In this document: positions 9,957 through 19,054 of the stretch, piece after piece
Numbering within the stretch: position 1 is the first letter of the stretch
Layout: every line of letters starts with the position of its first letter
From: Obelidium mucronatum
Lineage: Eukaryota > Chytridiomycota > Chytridiomycetes > Chytridiales > Chytriomycetaceae
Assembly: GCA_025765595.1 (NCBI GenBank)
Contig: JAIVFH010000278.1
Span: 1-34,140 of the forward strand
Direction of reading: 5' to 3'
DNA length: 34,140 nt
Made by a program: the position numbers and the translations under genes
Notes under the pieces: model-generated
What the model saw: the letters and a program-made list of their open reading frames with translations, nothing else
Databases searched by the model: none
Told to the model about the DNA's origin: nothing

Positions 9957-12900
9957 ATGTCAACGTTCTTGACATCAACGAGCGCGGATGCACGCGCATC
10001 GTTTGTGATTGAGAACGCAGAAGGAGCGAATGTGAATGCGAATGCGCATGATAGAGTCGCAGCAACACCGACGATGCCAGACGCCAATCAAGACGCTATC
10101 CACGTTGATCTTGTAATTGACTCTAGTGTTCCGCTGGAGGGAGAGTTTAATGGGTGGGGCCGCGTGTCTGTGCTGGCAGTAGACAGCTTGCGCGACAAGG
10201 AGTATCCGCCGAATGGCCAACTTGAAAAGAAGCAGACGCTCTCTGAAGCGGCGGCGACTGCGATTGCGGCCAACGACATTGCGGGCAGCGTGCTGTACAC
10301 GCTCGGCGTGACGACGCTCGCGGCGGGCCGACTCGCGCCGGTGTCGCTGGTGCTCGTCGCGCTGACGCTCGCGTTTCCGTTCCTCGGCGTCGTCGAAGAA
10401 GTCGGACGCCGCGTGCCGCTCAACGGCGGCATCTACTCGTGCGCGCTGCTCGCCGCCGACGCCGGCCGCAGCCTCGCGAGCGTCGCCGCGTGCTGCTCGC
10501 TGCTCGCCTACATGGCGTCCGCCGTCGTCGCCGCCGCGTCCGCCGCCGCCTACGCCGCCTTCGAGTTTGCGCTCGCGTCCACTCTCGAGTACTGGGCCGC
10601 CGTCGCGCTGCTCGCCGTGTTTGGGCTGCTGACGCTCGCCGGCGTCAAGGAGTCGTCCGCCGTGAGCGTCGCCATCCTGGCCCTGCATCTGCTGACTATC
10701 GTGCTGGTCGCCGTCGCTGCCGTCGTGCAGCTGGCAAACTCGGGGACGGCGATCGCGTATGCAAACTTTGTCGAGTCGCATTCGGAGCGCGGCTGGGCGA
10801 TGGATCTCTTTCTGGGCTACTGTGTCGGCATGCTCGGTGTCACGGGCTTTGAAAAGTCGGCAAACTACATTGAAGAGCAGAAGCCGGGTATTTCTCTTTT
10901 TTTGATCTTGTCTTCTTGTTGGGTCATACCGCCGAAGGCGGTGATTTCTTTTTTTTTTCTATCATACCGCCGAAGGCGGTGATTTCTTTTTTTTTCTATC
11001 ATACCGCCGAAGGCGGTGATTTCTTTTTTTTTTCTATCATACCGCCGACGGCGGTGATTTCCTTTTTTTTTATTTTTGATCATACCGCCGAATTTTTTTC
11101 TATTTTTTTATCACACCGCCGAAGGCGGTGATTTCTTTTTTACCGCCGAAGGCGGTGATTTCTTTTTTTTATTATACCGCCGAAGGCGGTGATTTCTTTT
11201 TTTTTTTTGATCATACCGCCGAAGGCGGTGATTTTGCATTCATACTTACATACATACTTACATACATACATACAATAACAGGTGTATACCCAAAAACATT
11301 GCGAAACATGTGCATCCTGAGCTTTGTTTGTAATCCAGTCTTGTCTGTCTTGTCTCTTTGCATCTTGCCTCTCTCTGCAATCAAGGAAAATTCTGGTGTC
11401 GTCATTTCTCTCATGGCGGACGCTTCTTTTGGGAAATGGCTTCGTGTTTTGGTGGCTATTGATGCTATTATTGTCCTTTGTGGTGGTATTCTTACCGCTT
11501 TTATTGGTGTTGCCGGTTTGATGGAAAGAATGACGAGGGATAATTTGCTTCCTTGGTTTCTTTTGATTGGGTTCAAGAGGAAGAAGTTGGTGTATGTGTT
11601 GTGTAGCACTTAATACCACCGAAGGTGGTGTATTCTTTTTTTTTGTTTGCACCGCCGAAGGCGGTGATATACTGCCGAAGGCAGTTCTACCGCCGTAGGC
11701 GGTTCATACCACCGAAGGTGGTGTATTTCTTTTTTTCTTTGCACCGCCGAAGGCGGTCCATACCACCGAAGGTGGTGTATTTCTTTTTTTCTTTGCACCG
11801 CCGAAGGCGGTTCATACCACCGAAGGTGGTGTATTTCTTCATGTCATCAACCGCCGAAGGCGGTCTTTCCTTTTTCTGTCCTTGTACATCGACACCGCCG
11901 AAGGCGGTATATCTCTTCTTTTCCTTCTACAATGCCACCGCCGAAGGCGGTACATCCTTTTTTGTATATCCTTTTTTCTTTCCTTCTACTTCGACACCGC
12001 CGAAGGCGGTATATCTCCTTTTTTCCTTCGTCTCCAACACCGCCGAAGGCGGTATATCCTTTTTTGCGTTTCTTCAAACCGCCGAAGGCGGTACATCTCT
12101 TTTCTTTCCTTATACGTCAACACCGCCGAAGGCGGTATATTCCTTTTTCTTTTTTGTACGTCGACACACCGCCGTAGGCGGTATATCTCTTCTTTTCCTT
12201 CTACTGCGCCACCGCCGAAGGCGGTATATCCACCTTTTATTCCTTCTACTTCGACACCGCCTTCGGCGGTATATCTCTTTTTTTACTTCTACTCCAACAC
12301 CGCCGAAGGCGGTATATTCCTTTTTTCTTTCCTTCTACTTCGACACCGCCGAATGCGGTATATTCACCTTTTATTCCTTCTACTCCAACACCGCCTTCGG
12401 CGGTATATCGTTTTCATTCCTTCTACTGCGCCACCGCCGCAGGCGGTATATCTTTTTTTCTTTCCTTATACTTCGACACCGCCTTCGGCAGTATATCATT
12501 TTCTTTCCTTCTACTTCGACACCGCCGAAGGCGGTATACTCCTTTTTCTTTGTACTTTGACACACCGCCGAAGGCGGTATATCCTTTTTTGCTTTTCTTC
12601 CACTTCGACACCGCCTATGGCGGTATATCTCTTTTCTTTCCTTCTACTTCAACACCAGTGAAGGCGGTCTTTCCTTCTTCTTTCCTTGTACTTACCGACA
12701 CCGCCGAAGGCGGTCTATATTTTTTTTTACTTCTACTCCAACATCGCCGAAGGCGGTCTTTCCTTTTTTCTTTCCGTGTACTTCGACACCGCCTTCGGTG
12801 GTATATCTCTTTTTTTCCTTCTACTTCGACACCGCCGAAGGCGGTATATCCACCTTTTATTCCTTTTACTCCATTACCTACTTCGGCGGTATATTGTTTT

Positions 12901-14843
12901 CATTCCTTTTACTGCGCCACCGCCGCAGGCGGTATATCCCATTTCTATCCTTCTACTTCGACACCGCCTTCGGCGGTATATCTCTTTTCTTTCCTTCCAC
13001 TTCAACATCGCCGAATGCGGTACATCTCTTTTCTTTCCTTCTACTTCGACACCGCCGAAGGCGGTATATCTTTTTTTTTACTTCTACTCCATCACCGCCT
13101 TCGGCGGTATATAGGCGGTATATCTTTTTTTTTACTTCTACTCCAACACCGCCGAAGGCGGTATATCCTTCTTCTCTCCTTGTACTTCGACACCGCCAAA
13201 GGCGACACCGCCTTCGGCGGTATATCGTTTTAATTCCTTCTACTGCGCCACCGCCGCAGGCGGTATATCTTTTTTTCTTTCCTTGTACTTCGACACCGCC
13301 TTCGGCGGTATGTCATTCCTTCGACTACGCCACCGCCGAAGGCGGTATCTCCTTCCACTGTTTCCTTTCACCTCAATAATCCTTTTCTTTTCCTACCACA
13401 TTGATTCACACCACTCAATGCAAAATCATCATCCATCCATTAACCACAAATCATTCAACAGACAACAACAACAACAACAACAACAACCAAATCAACCAAA
13501 TCAACCAAATCAATACATGAGCCGCCCTGCATCTTCAGCATCTACTATCCAATTCAATGATATCGAACTCACCCGATTCCCCACCACCGACACCCAAAAC
13601 GGCGACAACAACAACAACAACGGAACAACAAACAAAGCACACTCTTCTTCAAGAACCCCACCCTTACTCCCCATCACATTCTTTTTCCTCTCAGTCCTCC
13701 TCTTTGTCACCTTCAACGGCGACCTCCACACCCTCTCCCTCGTCTTTGCAATGTCCTTCCTCACAGTCCTCGGAATGTACACTCTCTGCTGCATCATCCT
13801 CCGCGTGCGCATCGACCGTGAATCCAACACCACCGAAACAGCATTCGGATTCTCTCTCCTCGAACAAGTAGTGCCCCCCGAAGAACTCAAAAACGTGAGC
13901 GGCTCCGGAATCATCCTGGCCGCCGTCCTCGTGATCCTCACCATTGTCGGGAACGCAATCGACAGCCCCAAAATGTTGACCACGTTCCTGGCCTTCTTTT
14001 CAGGGTTCCTTGTTGTGATTACGTGTGTCTTGAATCGCGTGCAGATTGCGCGGGTGGGTGTGTTGTTGTTTTTCGGGAGTGATGCGGTTTGTAGTCGTGG
14101 GATTGGGCGGACTTTGAGTCGTGGGGTTGGGGAGCCGCCGATTGGGATGCCGCGGGAGTCTGGGTTTAGGGATAGGTTGTATCGGTGGGTTAAAGAGAGT
14201 CGGGAGAAGCCAGTGTAAGTCCTTTTCTTTTTTTTTTTGGTTCTTTTCGTTGTTGTTTGTTGTTTGTTGTTTGCCCCTTCTTTCTATGCTTACTTTTATA
14301 CATTTCTTTTTAATTTGTTCTAGTGCGTACTTTACCAATGGGGAAAGCTTGCATCATTTGAATCAAGCCATTCTGCATGTCTTGCACAGTGAACCAACGT
14401 CACGGTTGATTATTGTTCACTGTTTTGAGGACAAGAGCTTGCTTCCGAAAAGTTTGGAAGCCAATTGCAAGGTATCTACTTTTTTTTTTGTTGCTTTCTT
14501 TGTTTGTTGCAAGATGCACAGTTAAAACGGGATATCCGGTAAACAAACAAAAAAAAATAAAAGATACTGGATCGAGCGTATCCTGACTTGCGTTTGGATC
14601 TTGTCCTGGTACAATGTCGGTTCCATGAGTCAGTTATACCTGTTATTGCAAAAAAGCTTGGTGTTCAAAAGGTTTGACTTGTTTTGCTTTTCATGATAAG
14701 GAATCAACATTTTTGACTCTTTTTTTTCTTTTTTTTTCCTTTCAACTTGTTTCAAGAACCTTTGTCTTGTCTCGCGGCCGTGGAAAAATACAAAACGTTT
14801 GGGAGATATCACGGCAGCTCGTGTTGTTTTGTTGCGGCGATGA
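9957..14843 (+). CDS. APC-superfamily amino-acid permease with C-terminal USP-like tail
   Basis: Exons 9957-10887, 11282-11591, 13462-14214, 14324-14471, 14564-14671 and 14757-14843 sum to 2,337 nt (778 residues) with consistent phases. An N-terminal hydrophilic region of about 90 residues leads to APC-type membrane segments: TIAANDIAGSVLYTLGVTT, then the substrate-loop style GVVEEVGRRVPLNGGIYSC, GFEKSANYIEEQKPGVYPKT and FIGVAGLMERMTRDNLLP. It probably imports amino acids or polyamines across a membrane. After the last membrane helices a soluble tail (SLHHLNQAILHV...RLIIVHCFED...LDLVLVQCRF) alternates hydrophobic strands and resembles a universal-stress-protein fold; that is inference. Introns 1 (394 nt) and 2 (1,870 nt) are stuffed with hairpin repeats. 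Exon 3 opens with a Q8 run and N-Q-P repeats inside what should be a loop between membrane helices. Exon 1 is strikingly GC-rich compared with the others. Confidence 0.85.
10925..11235. repeat. hairpin-repeat array inside permease intron 1 (about 9 units)
   Basis: Nine units carry the core ACCGCCGAAGGCGGT with CAT before it and GATTTC plus a T-tract after it. One has loop GAC (around 11041) and one is truncated after the first half-stem (around 11085). They are in the inverted orientation relative to the array at 9382-9817. Without them the intron would be about 85 nt, the usual size here. Confidence 0.95.
11613..13350. repeat. hairpin-repeat array filling permease intron 2 (about 45 units)
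   Basis: About 45 units, mostly 40-46 bp apart. The first ten (11613-11864) mix ACCACCGAAGGTGGT, ACTGCCGAAGGCAGT and ACCGCCGAAGGCGGT cores. The rest have the form CTTCTACTTCGAC + ACCGCC-loop-GGCGGT + ATATC + pyrimidine tract. Loops are mostly GAA or TTC, with GTA, GCA and TAT variants. Spacers fall into types (TTCGAC, TCCAAC, TGCGCC), and a block around 12340-12460 recurs around 12830-12950, so there is higher-order duplication. The long open frames across this region are products of the repeat's lack of stop codons, not genes. The intron model GTATGT (11592) to CAG (13461) restores the permease frame. Confidence 0.95.
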
Positions 14844-15003
14844 GGGAGGAAATTTCCGAAAACATTGCATATTTGCACATCTTATATATATTAGAAGTTA
14901 AAAACAAAAAATATATACTCAGTGTTTATCCTTTTTTACAAAATTTTTTGATAAAAACCAGTACTTTGTTTTTTTGGTGACCTAACCTCAAAAACTTTTA
15001 TTG

Positions 15004-16590
15004 CTAAAATTTAAAATAATACCAACTAATTGGTGCAAGATGGAAATCTTCAGATTCCAGTTTCAGAACTGTACTTGACTCTTCAACGTCAGAATTTGAC
15101 TCCGAGTCAGGCAACCCATTCCAGTAAAGAACACGACCTATTCTTGAGCAACTCCTAACTCCTTTCAATACTACACAGGCAATTGCTACACATGTTAAAG
15201 ACATTTGTAGTTGGTCTTTGTTGTTTGCAAGGTCTTAAATAAAGAATTTTAGCAAGAGCCAGTAATTAATTGACTTTCTTACCTGAAGTCTTTATCTCTC
15301 CCATATCGACAACTGCCGACGAAGGATTTGAACTCAGGATGGATACTTTTCCTCTGCAGTCTATTTCAAGCTCAGATAACAGCATATTTTCCGATGCAGC
15401 GGCCTAGAAAAGCATTATCAAATACAAGCCCAAAAATTCAAGAAATCTCAAAAAAAATACCAAAGAAAGCAAAAGCGGTAGACCCAATCCAGAGCATTTT
15501 CCAAGATTAACTTTACGTTCATCCAACAGCTTTGCCACAAGTGACCTGTCCTTGCTGTCAAATTCACTAGTGCAGCTTGATACAAATGCGTGAATGCGGG
15601 TGTATAAATCCAAAAGAATTCTTTCTTGGACAGATTCTGGTGTGAACTTTGACTGGACTAACTGGACTGAAGGCATGTTTCTTGATATAAACAAATCTCC
15701 ATCCTGTTCAACTGAAAAGTCGAAATCGTATAAATGATTCTTCATGTGTCTCTTGATTTTTCCAGCAAAATTCATAAATTCCTTTTTGGATTTGAGGAAA
15801 ACAAAAATTTAGAAATTAATCAAAAAAAAAATAACACGACTTGGAGGAGATTAAAAAAAGAATTTTTTTTTGTAAAACATAAACTCACCATGTGGATCAA
15901 GAAACTTGCTAATTTATCAGAATTCTTGTGGTTTTCAAATACCCTTTCGCCAATATCAGTGTAACTTGATTCGGGCAGTTCCTGTTCTTCCAACAAAACC
16001 ACAATATCATACAGAGACTTGGCCAGGTACTGCTTTGCGAAACATTCGCCATACATTGCGGCCATGCGCTCTCTTCCAGTTTTCTCAAGCAGCAATCGTT
16101 TTATGAATGAAACGTCTTCTGCAAATTTACGAAATTTAATTATGGAAGGCAATAATCAAGGGAGTAAAACTACCTGATATGTTTCGAGAGTTGGTCGAGG
16201 GTCCATTAGACGCTTTGGCTAAAGGTATTTAGGTAAAAAGGGAGTATGGAAGATTGATTTGAACAACAGAGAAACGGAATTAAAACAGAGTTTACACGTC
16301 TTTTTTGGAACCAATACAATGAGCGCTGTCTCTTTATCCTCATGTCCATCCCCAACAAAGCTAGACCCCTTCAATGCTTTTGTCTCGTCCAAGACGTTGG
16401 TCCTGTTCTCAAAGACCTTCAACTGAGCTGGTGAAAGACCCTTTAACAACCCTTGCTTGTTCTTTTCCAGAATAGCGTCTCTTAAATGAACCACTTTTCC
16501 CTCTGGGTTTATATTCACAATGTCTTCAATGCATCCTTCATATGGCTCGCCATGTTTGTCAGTTAGCAAGTAGAAGACTTTTCTGGACAT
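15004..16590 (-). CDS. Crinkler-type protein: CRN-like header plus PD-(D/E)XK-like domain
   Basis: Exons 16590-16296, 16218-16174, 16118-15889, 15781-15461, 15403-15283 and 15233-15004 total 1,242 nt (413 residues), all phases consistent. The first ~98 residues look like the ubiquitin-like CRN header: strand, then an acidic/basic helix (HLRDAILEKNKQGLLKGL), then AQLKVFENR in the place of the LxLFLAK motif, then TALIVLVPKK matching the LVVVP-type end. The middle is helical and unrecognised. The C-terminal part contains Glu/Asp (about 310-312), then VVDMGEIKTS (Glu 333, Lys 335), an ExK arrangement like PD-(D/E)XK nucleases and like DxGEIK domains attached to CRN-type proteins. In known CRNs the header mediates translocation and the C-terminus acts in nuclei. 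No secretion signal is visible, as is common outside oomycetes. Host target or role is not deducible from sequence. Confidence 0.75.
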
Positions 16591-16958
16591 GTGAACGACG
16601 TTTTTGTTGAAGACTCAACCACTATCTTATCAATTTATTCCACACCATCAACACCAAACTATACATCGATTCGACGAGGCTTGTACGGAACATCATGGAC
16701 TATACAGCAAAGAATTGCTGCCGATTTCAGCGTTATGGTGGTGTGAACACACGATTTGTTGATGGGCAGCTGGCACTCTTGGGCACCAAGTATCGCAAAC
16801 TGGAAAGGCCAGAGTTTGTGTAACAATGGAAGCGATAATACATCACGCAAAAAAAAAAATGGAATAATAACAGAAATAAACTGAAGGTTAAACTATAAAT
16901 CATATTCGGTTTAATTGTGGGGTCGTTCTGCTTTATTTCATGAAACACAAGAAACGTG
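16591..16958. other. intergenic region between the two CRN-type genes
   Basis: This 368-bp stretch is AT-rich. It should contain the promoter of the header-bearing gene ending at 15004 and the 3' end of the gene ending at 16959. If the optional intron 17042-16985 in the upstream gene is used, its reading frame would extend down to about 16733. I see no repeat or RNA gene. Confidence 0.5.
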
Positions 16959-18979
16959 TTACGGAATTCTGAGGGCATCCAATGCAGAATACTCACTGAA
17001 AAGCCACTCAAACAAAACAACATTGTCACCCAATGCTTCAGAATCATACTCACCTAAACAGATTTTGGGAATGATCCAATAAACCACAACAGTTTTGGCT
17101 CCACAAAGCTTTTTCCATTCACGGCAGTCCTTTCTAGCTGCTGTGCAATCAAATTTGGGATGTTTGAAGAATGGCTTTGCGACAGTGACTTGAAAGGCTA
17201 AAAGTTTCAATGATTCTGAATCCCAAATGAAAAAGTCAAAGCCCGGATACTTTTCATGATTCGGAATAAATAGTGCAGAGTATTTTCGATTGAAATTTAC
17301 AGAGGCCGGACACTTGCTTCCTGCAAAATGAATAATGTCGGCCAAGTGGATGGATTTGTGTTGAGGAGTCTCGGTTGATAACAAGTCCTTAGAGTGCCAT
17401 AACGTGAAACTTTTGGAAACTTCCATTGTAGTCAGCAGGTATTTTTTCACGGCTTGATCTTTAACGCCTTGAGAATAGTCTCCCTCCAAAACAAATTCAG
17501 TAACTGTGCCAAGATATGTCAAAAGCTTTTGACCATGGTAGCCAATTAATGAATGGCGAGCAACCGGATTTATTGCAACAATCAGCGAATCAAATTCGCC
17601 AGGATTATCCTCTTTTTTGTTGGGGTTGCGAATAATATTGAGAAGTTCACGGTCCATTCCGACCAAAAAAGCAGGCCCATCAAGTCCAAGAATCATGTGA
17701 GAAATGCATTCTTCTTCAAGATTCTTTATGCTGCGGGTGGTGGAAAGTTTGCGGCAAAACTTGCTGTGAGCCGCTCGCATCTCAACGGTTCGATTTTTTC
17801 GATATTCAACTGTCTTATCAGCAAGTGAAGCGGCTGGTTGGTTCCACAGAAGATACAGCTCATACGGGATTCCACCTTTAAAAAAGAGGGGAAGAAACAA
17901 TTTAACTATAAAAAGCTATACAACCCAAAAGCATACCAGTCCAAAAGACAGCGTCCACCGCCTCATCAGATCCAGAATCAATCACTTCACCGCTTTTAAG
18001 TGGAAAGTGCTTACACCAAGTGGCAAACTCAATGTCGTCAAATTTGTGCGATGAAATCTCGTGTGTAAACCATCCCGTCATTTCCGTTGAATAGCCTTCA
18101 TTGTTTTCTGACGCCGAGATGATGACTTTGATGTTGGGCTTTCTTGAGAGAATGTTGATGATGTTGAGCGGGAATTCTTTCACGACTGAAGGATTAAACA
18201 ATCCATTATGCTGATCAAATATAATAATCCATTGCAAGCCCATGGTCTGCAGCTGGTTTACAAGTGCCTGGATCAACTCCTTCATCAGGTTTTCCTCCTT
18301 TTGGCTTTGGACCACAATACAGCACCACTCGGTCAGAGTCTTCCCGGCAATTTCTCCATCGTCAAAGAATGTCATCACTAGCTCGCGTAGAAAGTAGTGT
18401 AATTTGTCAGGTCTCGAATGATGACAGTCATTGATGTAAGTCACTCGATATGTTGACCGAAGAACTCGAAGTTCGGCAGTCAACATGTATAGAAGGTAGC
18501 TTTTTCCAACCCCCACTGGCCCACTTAAATTACATCATTAAAGCGGTTGGCCAAAAACCGCAAAAGAAGACGTACCACAAAAACATGCCTGAATACTGTT
18601 TGACATTTAACACCAACAGGGCCTCCTTCAGCAAATGATACGATGTTCTTAAAACCACAAAGACAGAGTCGCCTGCTACTGAGAATCGATAGCTCAATCG
18701 ATGGGGCGAGACACGTGGGAGAAACAAGAATGTCAATTCCGGGTCATCCAGAACAGTGCAAGTTGCATCACTGACTGATGCTTTTTGATTTATATTGATT
18801 CTCTTAGCGGAATCGGGTAAGAGAGTCTTCTCGAGGGCCTGCTGGACTTTCCGTGCAAAGTCTACCACTGCTACAAAGGACAATGGATACCCTGAGGGAA
18901 ACGCAATATCATTCGATGGGAATGAACGCTTCACAGCAGGGGGGATGTGGTGGTTGCTTGAGGACATCGCAGGCAGCAT
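16959..18979 (-). CDS. CRN-type P-loop NTPase plus REase-like nuclease, no header
   Basis: Exons 18979-18576, 18523-17937 and 17875-16959 total 1,908 nt (635 residues). The first intron interrupts the P-loop and splicing creates CGPVGVGKSYLLYML (Walker A, Lys about 142), followed by the strand TYRVTYINDCHH and QWIIIFDQHNG as a Walker B-like strand. This is the STAND-like NTPase that precedes nuclease domains in many CRN and RHS-type effectors. Near the C-terminus (about residues 545-565) FDFFIWD...FQVTVAK has the D-x-x-QxT-x-x-K pattern of the CRN restriction-like nuclease, and VVVYWIIPK follows as in the family. No ubiquitin-like header is found upstream, where calnexin ends only 75 bp away. 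A GTGAGT...TTTTCAG segment (17042-16985, 58 nt) inside exon 3 could be an optional intron that changes the C-terminus. Confidence 0.75.
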
Positions 18980-19054
18980 TTAGGCGCTTTTTTAGACCAC
19001 TCAACCACAATCTTTCAACAATCGTGGAAACTCACTGACTTTACCAAAAATATT

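Noticed and set aside
9975..10781. 268-codon minus-strand ORF opposite permease exon 1
   Set aside because: Shadow of the GC-rich codon use of the permease; Arg/Gly/Asp-rich, with no family resemblance.
9382..13350. CRISPR array
   Set aside because: Repeats are palindromic with non-unique low-complexity spacers, there are no cas genes, and the context is eukaryotic with introns.
11625..13379. Long overlapping open frames (200-311 codons) with repeated TPPKAVY, TAEGG and HRRRRY motifs
   Set aside because: They are translations of the hairpin array, which lacks stops in several frames. They have no conserved start or domain and lie within a permease intron whose removal restores the frame.
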